Notes: generated by a model from the letters alone, not told the origin. A stretch of DNA of 64,000 bases from Aselliscus stoliczkanus (GCA_033961575.1 CM066735.1:31949501-32013500); one strand, 5' to 3'. Shown: positions 49,711 through 63,115, counted from the stretch's first letter. Translations and numbers: made by a program.

Positions 49711-50110
49711 TTCTTGGGGTTTTCTGTATACATCATTGTGTTCTCTGTATACATTGTGTTCTCTGCAAATAAAGACAGTTTTACCTTGCCCCTTTTCAGC
49801 TCTGATACATTTTATTTCTTTTTCTTGCCTCATTTCTCTGGCTACAATTGGTCAATGTTGAGTGTAAATGGTTAGAGCAGACATCCTTGCATTCATTTTT
49901 CCTTATCTTAACAGAAAGCATTCAGACTTTCACCTTCAGTTATGGTTTTAAATGTAGAATTTTTGTAGATATTTGTTATCAGGCTGAAGTCCCCCCGTAT
50001 TCTTTGTTGGGAGTTTTTATCATGAATGAATGAATGTATATCAGATTTTTTATTTTGTCAAATTATTTTTTTTTGCATATCGAGATTATGTTTTTCTTAA
50101 TAGATATAAT
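48680..50110 (-). mobile_element. L1 ORF2/3' region, antisense
   Basis: Classic reverse-complement L1 ORF2 text: ctatctttataccagtgctg, ttttgtagtaaactttgaaa-like sequence, ggtattttatcagatttata, gtatccttgtgactttgcca, ctctgcaaataaagacagtt, cagacatccttgcattcatt, tatcaggctgaagtcc. Many stops make it non-coding. A (GT)n run sits inside it at 49660-49709. It is an old L1M-type copy with no visible TSD. Confidence 0.88.
49660..49709. repeat. (GT)n microsatellite
   Basis: About 24 GT units inside the antisense L1. The VCVCVC peptides are artefacts. Confidence 0.98.
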
Positions 50111-50829
50111 TTTCAATTAATGTTACTGTTAAACAAGGATTTGGCTTTTTTTCCCCCTTCCAATACTAATAGTACTATTGTGTGCTAAGAGTCAATGGGA
50201 AATTCTCAATTACATATACAATGCCAAGGAATAGACTTTTATTTCTCAAAATATAATAAGTCCTAGAGACTTTTGAAAAAGAACTCTTGTCCTGGTTAAA
50301 TAATTTTAGTTTATACTTTTCTTTCAGTTATAAAAATAGGAAATTCACAAGGTTCTATTTTAAATTCCATTGATTGAAAACCTTTTTAAGTGTCCTATTT
50401 GTAGTTACAATACGAAACAAAGCTAGCATGTTCTAAAATTAATTTTGGTATGAATATAAGACTATGTTCACAGAAGAGTTTTTAAAGGAACTATAAGCGT
50501 AGGTGCAGTTTTTAACAGCAGCTTTTAACATTAGATGTGATAAGTGAAGTATGTATCTGTTTTCATTGGTAACAAGAGAGAGGGAAAGAAGAATTTAATG
50601 TATATGATGATTCAAGTTTACAGTATATAAAAAAGCAGTGCAACCAGTAACTTATAACCAAAATAAAACTCTACATAAATCAAAAAGATAAGTTAAATCT
50701 AATTCTTTCAAGAGAAAAACATGAAATTGTTTTCTTTTCAGAAATACAATTATTTTATAACTCTGATCTCAGTATTTTCATTGTAGTGCTAGTTATTATG
50801 TTGAAGCATTGGTTGTACTACACAAAGCA
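50111..50829. other. unique AT-rich DNA
   Basis: Nothing recognised. Confidence 0.5.
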
Positions 50830-51110
50830 CCTGCTGTTTTATATAATACGAGCTTACACTTATTGAGCACATTTATAATTATAGATACTGAGAGATTTAA
50901 AAGGTTTGACTACTTCAGTTTGCAAAGCAGTTATCTGGCAGAAGTATTTGTTAATTGTATAATCTTGAACAAACTACATAACTCCTTGTACTTTGGTTTC
51001 ATATTTTTTAAATGAAGATAATAATAGTTACCTACTTGATAGAATTGCTGAAATTATTAAAAGTCAGTAGTTGTAAAGATTAAAACAAGACCAGACACAT
51101 TATGTGCACT
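50830..51110 (+). repeat. MIR SINE remnants
   Basis: cttacacttattgagcacat looks like one MIR 3' portion. ttaattgtataatcttgaac, tactttggtttcatattttt and gaagataataatagttacct look like a second, fuller MIR ending near 51100. Confidence 0.6.
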
Positions 51111-51539
51111 AATTCACTAACTAAATATCTTTATTTTGGATTTTAGGATTTCCTTGCAATGTGTTTGTTAATTACTGTTCTATTTTGTTAATCTACCATT
51201 CCTCTTAAAATTCCTGTCTTTCCTTTAAGCTGTTTTTTGTTGTATTCCATTTTGTTTGATATTAATATTGATACTCTGATTTACCTTTGATATGAATTTT
51301 TTTTGTATTCTTTAATTTTTAATATTTCTTAGAGTTCCTCTTTCCAGATTTGATGGCTCCAACCTCAGTGTGGATGGGGAGGTATTGACAAGGGACCACT
51401 CAGGAGTGGATAGTATATTTATATTAATTATAACCTGCTTTTCACCCATGTTAGACTCTGTTTGCACTCTGATGTCCTGAACTCCTTCTACTATCAGTAA
51501 GGGTACAATTCTGCATGGGTTACTCACATTAATAACACC
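51111..51539. other. unique DNA
   Basis: No feature recognised with confidence. Confidence 0.4.
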
Positions 51540-52010
51540 TTGTGAGCAGAGGCACTGACTGGCTTTGTTTCAGTCTGCCTTTTCAAGGACAGACAGAGGG
51601 TAAACAGCCTTCAAAGAGGGAGAGCATGTGCCCCTTCAGAGCAAAAGTAGATTTACTTATATCCTTGAAAGATAGTAGTTAATGTTCCCACCCTGGAAAA
51701 GAGTAGGTCGTGCTTGTGGCCCATTATAAAAGATGCATGTTTCCTCAGGTCAGGATCCCTCCCCTGTAATGCAACACACTGCATAGGCAGGCATCACCTG
51801 CCCTTGTTGTGTCATGGAGTCCTTGTCACATTGCCTTGTGTGAATCAGGGCTTGGGGACAAAGCAAGAAAATAATTATACTCTGGCTACTGCTATTGCTG
51901 CGTAATAAACTGACCTATGTCATTGGCACAGTCAGGGTCTCCTGCCAATATCCATCAAACTATAGCAGGCTACTGTGTAAGTAAGTTAAATTTCAGACCC
52001 TTCACAATTC
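51540..52010 (+). mobile_element. possible solitary LTR (unassigned)
   Basis: GC-richer block beginning tgtgagcagaggcactgact. A TATA-box-like cattataaaagatgc lies at about 51723-51737, and a poly(A)-type signal gcgtaataaactgacc about 175 bp further on (near 51900). That spacing suits an LTR promoter plus R region. No family assigned, no TSD found, no viral coding region visible. Confidence 0.4.
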
Positions 52011-52969
52011 TTGACATTATCCTTCTGTGCTAAGGTGATGAAAGGAAATGATTCACCCACTGCAATATTGAGATAAAAGGGCATTAGACCTGTGTGCTAA
52101 CAGTTGGAACCCAGTTTTCTAAGCTAAAGTTTTCTGCTTACAACACAGAGATCTTCTGTCTTCTACGAGATCTTGAATAAAGTTTTCCTTAATCATTTTC
52201 AATCATATATGTTTGTTCTACGATTTCTCCAGGTTTGAATTGAGGATAGGAATAAGGAGATTATGTGCTTTTTCTACATCTTGTCCGGCCACATCGACTT
52301 TCTGAGATTTAAAATTAGTTATGCATTCATCTTAACATAAAGTATTTGATTTGTATATAATTTCCTTTCCATTCAACACAGTGATATTATGTGGCTCCAG
52401 AGGAAGTCTGCCCTCTCAGAGTGAGAGAAAAAAATAATAACACATTTAGCAGACTGGAAAATTGCAGCCTTCCAAAGCATACAGGATGCTTTATAAAAAA
52501 TGCTATTTGATGGCAAAGAAATTAATTAAAAATCTGCAGGGCCAAAATGTACACACACATAAGAATCATTTTGGCATGAATTAACAGAATGAATAATGAA
52601 GTTTATAGCACCAATTACCCAGGATATATAAAGAAATTTGAGACAGCCTAGAGGAGAAACACACATTAAAAATGGCATACACATACACAGTTGAAATCAC
52701 ATCTATGGACAAAGGCAATACGCATTTTAAAGCTAGAAAAGAGATTTAAGGATAACAATTTCTAGAAAAATATGAGCTATTTATGTGAAAATTGCATTAA
52801 ATGATTTTGAAATGAATTATCTTCACTACCACAGAGTGAAGAACAATATGAGCTGCAATTAAAGCAGAAATTACTTAAGTTCGTTTTCTAGATAATTACT
52901 TTATCTTAATAAAGAAACTATTAAATAGTTCCTACTAGATTATGCAAGGAATTTTTTAATCCTCTATAG
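52011..52969. other. unique AT-rich DNA
   Basis: Nothing recognised. Confidence 0.5.
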
Positions 52970-53165
52970 TTGTGGAGATGCTATAGCACAATAGTAAGAA
53001 GAGCTTGAGGTGTAAAGCATCAGATAACTGGATTAGATACATAGTTACGGAATTTAATTGTGCATTTGGGTTAACTGTATAAACCCTCTGAGACTCAGTT
53101 TCCTAATTCTTAAAATGGGGATAATATGTCTCATGGTTAATTAGATGAGAGGAGTATATTAAAGG
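52970..53165 (+). repeat. MIR SINE remnant
   Basis: aagaagagcttgaggtgtaa, ataactggattagatacata, ctctgagactcagtttccta, aaaatggggataatatgtct are MIR 5'-to-core phrases in order. Confidence 0.85.
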
Positions 53166-54537
53166 CCTATCATAAGGTTTAACTTGTGTTGGAAACTCAA
53201 AAATGTGGATATCCATGTATTAGGTTGTATTCTATATATGTAATATTTTATGGAAGACCAGATAATATATTGAGAATTTTGTAACCATACCAAATGCACC
53301 TTTTCTCATTACTAATAAAGTCAGTACCTGCACTACAGCCAGTATCATGATACATTATGTTTTTCATTTGTTTTTTGTAATTGAACAGCTCTGTGGTCAT
53401 AGGTCTTTTTTTTCCCCAATTAGGCACTTTTTTCCCCAATTATCTGTTTAGTGATGGGCTGACAGTATAGCAAAAAAGAAAATATCATAACTGCAGGAAG
53501 CATGTCCCCTGCATCAGCTATATATTAGGAGTTCTGAGGGGGAAACAAAATTATTCATGAAGTCTTTAAAATATAGTTTTCCCATACATTTCCTAAGAAC
53601 CATTTTTGCATCAATATGTATGTGCACTATCAAAAAATATATGTAAATATTTTATTTCCCTCAAAATATAATTAACATAATTATATAATATTCTAAGTAT
53701 ATATGCATATTATATATAATCAAATAAATATATAATACATAAATAAAAGAAATACATATAATGACACATATTACTCCATTTATCCCAATCATGTTTTTGA
53801 ATATGCTCCCTGCTGATAATTCCTCACTTGAATGAATTATTTCAAAGAATGACTATTTGAGAATAAACTTCTAATTGCTATGTAATATTAATTTCAGAGT
53901 TATTGTTCTTCAACTTGCAGTAAGCATAACAATAATGGCATTTCATACACATCCCTCAGTGCCTACCTTTTCGTTGCATCTTCCATTTACTGACCGTTCT
54001 ATTTCCATCTTCAGATTAGAATCTCAGCATGTAACTATGATATTTTATGTATGGATATGCTACAGATGTTTTCTAAACCTTCCCTGAATATATATTGCTT
54101 ATTTTGTCTATACAGCCATATAGTCTTTGTCCTGTAGACTATTAGTGGTCTAATCCAGTTGTGAAGAGGCATTGAGACCAGATTTACTTTATGAAAATGT
54201 AATTTAATTTAAATCATTTGAAGGTTTATAATACATTAATCATGGACAGAATGTGTGCATGGAACATTAATCTATAGCAGTGAGAATAAGCAGCTGTGTT
54301 TCCATGGTTTGATAACTATAGTATTTATATTAATTATCTCATGAAATAGAATCATTAGAATAGAAAATTCATTATATTTTATTAAAGAAATAGGGAACCA
54401 AAATGCTCATGTTTATTAATTTTAAAGTGCACCACACTCCATCTCCACATACTCTCAATCCAGTAATACTTTTAATGAAAGTATATGAAAAATGAAATTA
54501 AATTAAATATAATTGTGTTACCATATATGTATCTGTG

Positions 54538-54540
<3 letters not shown>
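53166..54540. other. unique AT-rich DNA
   Basis: Only a small tandem duplication of ttttttccccaatta at about 53408-53442 stands out. Confidence 0.5.

Positions 54541-54584
<44 letters not shown>
54541..54584. repeat. (TA)n microsatellite
   Basis: Pure TA run of about 21 units. Confidence 0.97.
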
Positions 54585-54587
<3 letters not shown>

Positions 54588-56828
54588 TGTATAAATTTTG
54601 AAAATATAAAGACTTTAATATTTTTAAATAAAAATTGTAATTCCTCCCACTGAGGAATTATGATCCAATGGGAACATATCTCAAAATTTAAACAATTTGT
54701 TTCAATATCATACTATTGATATATTTTGAATCTTTTAATTGAACTAATATAAATAAAAATGCATGTAAAGATAAACACTATTTCTAAAAATAGAACATGT
54801 AATCCAAATCCTTCAAGATCATCCAGCTGGAATCTCTCCCTACATTTAAAGTGAAAATGTTTATGTGATACCTCCAGGCATAACTTCTGCTATAGTCACT
54901 CTGTTCCTGGTACATGCCAAGAAACTCAAGCAATGACAATGAGAGGGCTTGATCCATCTTTCCTCAAAAATCCATCAGTCGTGGTTTCCTTTCAGTTTTT
55001 ATGCATAATCACTTATCCCCATTGCTAATGATGCAGTCCATTGAGTGTTTTCTGACTAGGTTCCATTCTCCAGGCCATTGATATCACCTAAAAAGGTCAC
55101 TTATCATTGAAACACTCAACAATGAAGTACAGATGCTTGGTCTCACACACACATTCTTTGGCTGGATTCTCATTTTTTTTATCTGATGTAGATATTACAG
55201 TGAAATCGTTCTTAAATTAGTGTTGCAAATATGTCAACCTTAATCATTGTTATGTATACTTTAAACATATCAATTATAATTATAAACACTAATAATCAAA
55301 ATAATTATGTTTCTTAAAATTTTAGTTTTTAAAAAAATATCTGATATAACGTATTCACACATTTGATACATTTAGGAACACTAGTGCTTAAGGTTTTCAA
55401 AATAATATTTCATTTATAAGAGATATTTTCATGAAAAGTCATGCAAATAGCCTTTTAACTTCACTATTGTATAATTTAGCTCATTTATATGCAAAATAGA
55501 AGCATCATCCCCCATCTGGTGACAACTCCTCTTGCTTATAGGTAAATTGCCTAAGAAATAAGCAATCTCCAAGGAGATGACCTTGCTAAAACAAAATTAT
55601 TCACTACAGCAAACTGCAAAATAGAAGCTATAAAATGTATAGCATTACATCTTGCTAATAGACAAAAGATTTAAATTATTTATTATTGAGATCACAAGAA
55701 AAACTGGAGCCTTATGAAGACTTTAAGACACTAATATAAGGATATTTTCTAATTTGTGGATTCAAATTAAAATTTGGCATGCATTTAACTATTTCTATAT
55801 TGTTTACATACATAATATTTATATAGTAGTAAAGTAGTAATTAAGAAATATACCTATAGGTTAACAATATTGCATAATTTAACCATTTTTTTCATCAGCA
55901 TTATTTGTAAATAACACTTCCACTCCCTATTACCTTTGAATTAAATATAAGAAATATAAATTTTTTAACATTTTATTATGTTTCTACAATCAGGTATTAT
56001 ATTCTTATGCATGTTAAGTTATACCTTTTACTATATGTAGATGAAAATTGGTTACATATTTAAATAGTATTTATAGTAGGGGATTTTTGGACTTGTATTG
56101 TTTTATGAACTTAAATTTCTTCCCCTGGTTTCAAACTTAAATACATTGCTCTTGCAAAGGCCAGTCAGTTTTTATTATTTCAGATGATTGCCAAATGTAC
56201 CAAGCTTTGTGCTTATGACTTCATTTTTACCCTACAGTAATTCTCTTAATGGCTACTAGAATTGATTGTAATAGCAAGTATGCCTTCTATTAATATTATG
56301 CAAGAGTGAAAGCAGTTCTTGGCAGGTTTCTGAATGGAATTCATCTGATTAAATATGCATTTTTTGATTACTGTCTAACCTTCTATGACCTTTAATGTCT
56401 TCCTTTTGCCATTAAAGATTAATCTGCCAGTCTATAAGATACAATAATAACCTGAATGGCTCTGCATTACTTTACCTCATTTGTCAAAAGAGATAAAACT
56501 ATTATTTTTACTGCTTGTGGATGTATATGTGATCATAAAATTACCATGCAATAAGAAAAAGAAAAACTTACAGTATACAATGCTATGTTTGCAAAATATA
56601 TGTATTATCAAATATATCTCCTGGATATCCAAAATTTGCCAGACCTACAAAAGGAGACTCTCAAAGAAAATAGGAAGATTTACACTATAGCTTCCATTGA
56701 CTCACCCATCTATCTATCCATCCAACCAGTGATTTTTGAAGTCTATTTTTTAACAATGTAATTGTGCTATGCAAAAGATTAGGCATTCATGAAAAAGATA
56801 TGATAAGTGTAGTTCTATTTCCCTTTTG
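54585..56828. other. unique AT-rich DNA with a possible conserved noncoding element
   Basis: No gene. The repeat-free 56150-56480 stretch has a regulatory-element look described in findings. Confidence 0.4.
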
Positions 56829-56838
56829 TGGAGTGTGT

Positions 56839-56881
<43 letters not shown>

Positions 56882-56891
56882 ATAGATAGAT

Positions 56892-56937
<46 letters not shown>

Positions 56938-56940
56938 CAG
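56829..56940. repeat. compound (GT)n-(GATA)n microsatellite
   Basis: GT run to about 56878, then GATA tetranucleotides to 56940. Confidence 0.97.
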
Positions 56941-57506
56941 ATCCTTAGAACATTATTGCCCAGAAGAAAATATGGTTCTGTGGTAACAAAAATAAATTCA
57001 TAAATACAGATTTGATAATTCATATATATTGAATCATTTTTAGAGATGAATATTGGTTGAGAACATATTAAAATTCTTGATCAGTTATGCAGAAAATAAA
57101 TCTGTTTAATATTTTTGCAGCTGTGTTTTATTAAATTCTTAGCTGCAGAACCCTTCTTCATAAAACAAAATGTAACACTTCACAGGATTGTGATCTGTGA
57201 GGCATGTGGTGGAAAATGCTGTGGTAAAATTGACTGTTTAATCAGTGCTTGCAGTAACTAGAAACCAACTTGAAAACAAATGAATGTTCTCTTTTTTATC
57301 ACTTTCTTCATTATATAATTATGAGTGACAGTAGAGAAGGATATTTAATGTTTGAAATGCAGAAATATGTAAAGATTTTGAAAATTCCTGAAAACATATA
57401 TTTGAGGAGAAGAACTAGCTTTTTAACACACAATACGAGTTTTAGGTGATTTAAATTACATTCAGTGACACTGTGATAATGTGCCATCAGCTCAATACAT
57501 GCCCAC
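56941..57506. other. unique AT-rich DNA
   Basis: Nothing recognised. Confidence 0.5.
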
Positions 57507-57898
57507 TGTTACAGTCTGAATGGTGCCCCTCAAAATTCATGAATATAGAAGTCCTAACGCTTGGTACCTCAACATGTGATTATATTTGGAGATAGGGCCT
57601 CTAAAGAGGCAATTAAGGTAAAATGAGATCATATTGGTGGTCCCTTAGCCTGTATAATTGATGTACTTATAAGAAGAGAAGATTGGAGCACAGTCACTAC
57701 TTACGAAGGGACAATCACATGAGGGCGCAACTAGAAGGTAGTGAATTGCAAGCCAAGGAGAGAGGCATAAGAAAGAAGCAACCTGCCGACGCCTTGATCT
57801 TGGAACCTATCCTTCAGAACTATGAGAAAATCAATTTATATTGTTTAAGCCACCCAGTCTGTGATATTATGTTATAGCAACCCTAAAAAACTAATACA
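57507..57898 (+). mobile_element. MaLR-type solitary LTR (MLT1/MST-like)
   Basis: tgttacagtctgaatggtgc, ctcaaaattcatgaatatag, gtgattatatttggagatag, gggcctctaaagaggcaatt, cgccttgatcttggaaccta, aagccacccagtctgtgata and ttatagcaaccctaaaaaac follow the MaLR LTR consensus from TG to CA. No internal retroviral coding region adjoins it, so it reads as a solo LTR. The 64-codon frame inside it (57683-57877) is a by-product. Confidence 0.9.
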
Positions 57899-59271
57899 CT
57901 TACTCAGCATTTTCTTGTGATCATATGGTCCCATGGGGTCCCCAAACCCAACAGAAGGTCACAGTGCAGTGCCTGGCTCCCCCCTCACCAGTGAGAGCAA
58001 TCTTAAAGCCCCCTTCCTCCAAACTGCCAGGGAAACCCTCTGCCTTTCCGTTTCATAAAGTGCTTAATGTCTTTGGCTTCCAAATGTATATATGGGGTAG
58101 TTATCAAAGTTAGTGAAGGGTTTTCCTCTGATTAACTCTATAGGCAATCTGCATTGAATAAAAGAATAGAAATCAATGTCTATCCATTCAGATGAGTGTG
58201 ACAAATCTATCTCATCACTCTTTCCAGAAATGTAAATTTAAAAACTCCAATGTGAAATAATAATAGGCTTTTTGGTTATATTATTAAATGTCATAGGTAA
58301 GTTGAAGCTTTAGCACCATGTTGCATTAGTAGAAAAGATGAGCAGATACTTGAAGTCTCAAAAATGTTCAGAGGCTTTCAGGTAAAAAGTATTGACACAA
58401 CCTGATATGTATTCTTCCCCTTGCCTGACGACAGAACTAGATTTATCTAGGTTTTGTAGGACATTAAATATTTTAACAAAGTCTGTCATCTTTAAGATGT
58501 TTGCCTAGAATGCTACTGTGTCACTTGATCCCGTCCCTAGTTGCTCTTGCTTTTCAGAGAGACCTTTTTATAACCCAAAATGTCACCGACTGACAGCAGG
58601 TAATGAATCATGTATTACTTCTGTCCACACACCTAATTGGAGGCTCACCTATTCAACGCCTGCTCTCTACTGCATGAACAAAATGCCTCTCAGAGCAAAG
58701 CACCTCCATCCTGAGGCTGGTCCCCCAAAAGCACATGATTTATATATCAAAAAGTCTTACATACACACTTGTGAACATCAACATTTGCAATGGCTATAGA
58801 AATTGTAGCTCATGGTTTAATAAAATTGTCTGATTTATAGCAATGCTGAAGACTCATGGTTTCACTTCCATAATTTATCTGTTAAAAATTTTAATATGAC
58901 TTTAATGCACAGAACACTTAGGCTGAATTAACCCTTGGTAAGGAATCATTCTCTAAGATGTTGTGTACTCATGTGTGTTTTTTAGTGAGGATTTGGAGGG
59001 CAAATCAGGTCCTTTTTGTACCTGATTCTATATTATATGCAGCAAAGACATGACTGCTGTAGTATAACAGGATCTACCCCACATCCTTCTCAGTGTCTCT
59101 GACAAATACTGGAGGAATTGTTAACTGACCTTTTCAAGACAGACACAGTTTAAAATTGCTCAGCTTTTCTCCGGAATTACACTTACCTATAACTAGGCAA
59201 TTGTGAGTGAGGGTGTGCATTTGAATTTATGTATATGTTCTGCTCTAAATTTTCAGTTCCTCTTCATTTAC
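57899..59271. other. unique DNA
   Basis: No gene recognised. 57920-58060 is C-rich. A 93-codon frame at 58518-58799 has no recognisable product. Confidence 0.4.
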
Positions 59272-59466
59272 CAGGCAAAGCTTCTAGAAGAGTGTCTTTG
59301 ATCAGGCATCATCCTTTTTTTTTTCAAAATGTCAAAGACATCCTCCTGGTCTTTTTCTGAGTCCAGCCTGTTCTTGTTCCTTCTATCTTTCTCTAACACC
59401 TTCAGTCTCGGCTTATGAATTTTCTCATGTAGTCTTGAACTACTGATTGTTACAGAGGAAAACACT
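59272..59466 (-). other. candidate exon of unknown gene
   Basis: On the minus strand, acattttccaggttttttag is a good polypyrimidine tract plus AG, and 195 bp later ctg|gtaaatgaag gives a plausible donor. 195 is divisible by three, and one frame stays open across the whole segment. The inferred peptide is basic and charged, with LHEKIHKPRLKVLEKDRR and SEKDQEDVFDILKKK, a low-complexity-free, coding-like composition. I recognise no family and see no neighbouring exon. A chance open stretch or a pseudogene fragment remains possible. Confidence 0.3.
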
Positions 59467-60830
59467 CTAAAAAACCTGGAAAATGTCCAGCAAGTTACTT
59501 ATTAGCCAGGAAAGTTCTGTTTTTTTTTTCTCTATATTTCCTCTATTTTATATGTTCTTTGTATTTCATGTAAGTATGGCCTCCCTCAAGGTAGTGTTGG
59601 ATGTGTTTTTACATTCTGCCTTGGGAATAACTTTCTGACTAGGTTCCATGTTAAAAACTGAATCACAATTGAAAAAAATGTAGAAACTGCCATTTACTTT
59701 GAAGCCTCATGAACATATATCCCTGGGAGACAGTCAGGGGTTCTTTTTTTTACTGTCTGATGCTGGTTATTCTGTGGACCACACATACTAAATGCATTTT
59801 GAGTTAGATTGTCCTAAGTAAATATGTAATTCATGCTGTATTTGTACTGGAAAACTTTTTTTAACCTTTATTAAGTTTGTTTAAATCACTACTGTACTAC
59901 TTAATTTCTCAATCAAAATATAAGTAAATTGTAAATAAAACAATGCATATTTAATTATGTTTAAAATATTTTGTGATGTGACAAGTTTGTATTTTACAGA
60001 GACATGTTGTTTTTATATGCCAAGAGCCTTTAAATTTTTATATTCTGTGACCCAGGAACTCCATTTCTAAAATTTTTCAAAGGAAACAAGGAGAGACATC
60101 AGTGATTTCTTGAAGAAAGATTTACCCTAGTTCTTTTTATGTGCACACAAATTGAAAACATATTCTTTATATACAGTATTCATTGTGGGAATTTTTAGCA
60201 AGTGATATATTGATATAACGGACATTTTGCTTCCAACATACACTTTGTTGTCAGATACTTTAACAACCTGAGAGAACTATTATTTCTAATATAATGCAAA
60301 GGAATAATATTAAAAATTGTTTATCTAACATGTTCAAAGCTATGTAAAAATATAATAGCAGATATGCGAAGTAAAATATTTTAATTATGCCTACCCAATT
60401 AGTAGTAATGTTAATATATTGCTTTATGTTTATTCTTGTTAATATACATTGTAAAAATGTATGTATTTACCGAATTGGAGTCTATCTTACCTTGGTAATC
60501 AGAAAAAAACTGGATTTTTAATACTATCGTAAAACTATTTTTATAAGAAAGAAGTAAAAAGTTATCATCAGCATGTAATATGAACTACAGTTTAAATTCT
60601 CTGACTACTAATAGTTCATAAATGACGTTTCAAATTATAGCATGAAATGATCATTATGAACAGTTGGAGCCTAGAAAGAACAGATGGAGCTACTTAGAAA
60701 GCTAAGATAAGCTAAAAGTCATACACACAAAAGCTGAAAGATTATGCAATTTTATATTGTTATTTACATTTTAGAAGCCAACTTTGTCTGACAGTGGATT
60801 GAAAAAAGATGTCAGATAAAGCAAATACAC
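59467..60830. other. unique AT-rich DNA
   Basis: Nothing recognised. Confidence 0.5.
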
Positions 60831-60957
60831 AAAGTTTTTTTTGTTTTTTTGAGGGCAGTGCCACTGGCCCTCATATGTGGGACCCGAACCAGAGACACTG
60901 GCTTCCCAAGCCAGCTCTTAACCTCTGCGCCACTCGGCCGGCCCCAGAAAGTTTTTT
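60831..60957 (-). mobile_element. short tRNA-derived SINE (copy 6)
   Basis: T-rich tail, gagggcagtgccactggccc, ggacccgaacc (antisense B box), cttcccaagccagctcttaa, gcgccactcggccggcccc. TSD aaagtttttt at 60831-60840 and 60948-60957. Its head is one of the best matches to the apparent family consensus. Confidence 0.95.
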
Positions 60958-63078
60958 GATAAAGCTATTTAGGAATGTGGTAATCTGTGCCGTTTATCCA
61001 TCAAATATTTACTAATCACCTCTTTAATGTTTTGCACAACTAGGTATAAGAAATAGGGATGACTCAAGAACAGATGATTTTCCATATTGAAATAATTAAG
61101 GAGTTCAGTGCAATAAGAAGGAAACTCTCCCTATTTCTCTTTAACCTAAAATAAGCACTGTGTTATTGGGAGTCTTTTCTCTTCTGTTGTCTTTTTCATG
61201 TCTCTGGAACATGGTGGCCTATGAAACGGGTTTATAAGTGTTAATGTTGAGTGACAAGTGGCTTGGACTTTTCTTTTTGTAATAGACTTGATCTTGCAAG
61301 AAACTGTTTATATCAAGGCAAATGTGAGCCCTTATACCTTTAGAATAGTTCTCACACTCACACATCAATATAATCCCATCAAGGAGACTATCAGAATCTC
61401 TATACTTCAAATTATTGGAAGAGGTGGTGGAAAATATTTTTATTTACCAGGACTGAGAGGTATGGTGATGCTTCATTTCTTCAGTCCATAGAAAACAAAG
61501 ACTTTTAAAGAAACCTCTTTTTTACCAAAAGCTCATGAGGTAAAAACACCAAACACGTTCGAGTACCTTATGCAGTTATTTTCTAATGTTTAGCAAGAAT
61601 GAATGATGATTTGAGAAATCTTGTTTAAAACCTTATGAAATAAGCCTATAGAAATAGTCATTAGTTTGCTAAGCCTACTATGTTTTGGAGCAGAACATAT
61701 AATGTTTTTTCAAACTTAGTGTACAATTAGAGCGTGGACTCCACCAGCAATTTAAACCTTGCCCAAAGCGTCCTCTTCGCCTGTGAGATGTATCTAGGTC
61801 TGAGATCCTTATTACAAATCAGTGTTTCAATGAACAACTCATAGTGGTATACATCAATTTCTTTAATAAATGACAATATTAATCATTACATTTAACTTTT
61901 TACAGCATAAGCATATCAGGAGCATTTTAACAAATTTTGGTAAAATATTAGAGTCTATGAAAGTGTTTGAGACTTGAGAAAATATTTATTGTCCCTAAAA
62001 TACAATACATGTATTGAAAAAGGGAGTGAATAATTAAAACTAATAAGTGCTAAATTGAGTAGTTATAAAATATTTCAACTTCATTAATTTTAAAAATGTA
62101 TGTTTATAACCATTAAATTTCAGGAAGTGCATGGTTTAAAGTTCCTGATTTGGTAGAATGCCTACTTTGCCCAATGCTTTGCCTGAAGGTAAATCATTGC
62201 CAATTTGAAATTAAATGAGTTCATTGTTGGCAAAAGAAAATTAACTTGCCAAATTATAAAAATATTTTCAAGGATCTGATACCTAAAATATTGTTTCTAA
62301 TGTACGCTTCAGGTTGGGGCCTCCAAAACTAAAATGCCTTGGGCTTCGGGAAGGCACTCTAATGTCCCCCAAATCTCCCCATCAATTCTTACTATATATA
62401 ATCCTCTCCTAGTAATTTCAAGAATGTGAATACACGGTACCCTTATGTTGACCTGTCACTGATGTCTTACATTGTTTATTGATCGGGAAAAGATGCAAGT
62501 TTCACATGATAGAAATTGTTCTGAATTGGGAGTACTGGATTTGCTACCAAATAACTCTGATTTGAAATGAGGTAACAAATTCTCCACACTAGTAGGTGTT
62601 ATAACGGAAGCTAATACCTCACTGTTTGATTTAATGAGTATGATCAATAAATGTTAATTGTCCTCCTTCAGCCCTTATCCGCACAATGCACATTTAGTAT
62701 TGCCCAGAAGTTTAATGGAGAGAGACAGTGCAAGGTGGGGAGTCACCCTCTACCACAGATTTTCAATAGAGGGTTTAAAAAGTCAAGAGGTTTGAAAGAG
62801 TATAATGAAAATCAACAATCAACCTCCTCCCATGTCTTCTCATCCCCAGCGCCTGGGTCACAGAGCAGATCACTTTTAAGTGTTACTGCTTTTCCCCTTT
62901 TGGTGATGAGCTCGTTTATGAAATATCTATTTATCAACTTCAAACATTACCTTTAGGTTTTTTTCCTTTGATAAACAAGAACCTATTTCACTTCCCTCCC
63001 ACTTTCCAGTATAATGGAATGGCTATTCTTAGTTCTTTTTTTTACTGATTAAAATTTTAAACACAAAAACGTCAGCAA
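60958..63078. other. unique DNA
   Basis: No gene or named repeat recognised. Confidence 0.45.
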
Positions 63079-63081
63079 AAA

Positions 63082-63112
<31 letters not shown>

Positions 63113-63115
63113 ATA
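63079..63115. repeat. (AAAT)n microsatellite
   Basis: Pure AAAT run of about nine units. Confidence 0.97.

Noticed and set aside
49627..49875. VCVCVC-rich and YIYIYI-rich ORFs here and at 32019-32270
   Set aside because: Translations of microsatellites.
57683..57877. 64-codon ORF MEHSHYLRRDNH...
   Set aside because: Falls inside the MaLR LTR, a noncoding repeat.
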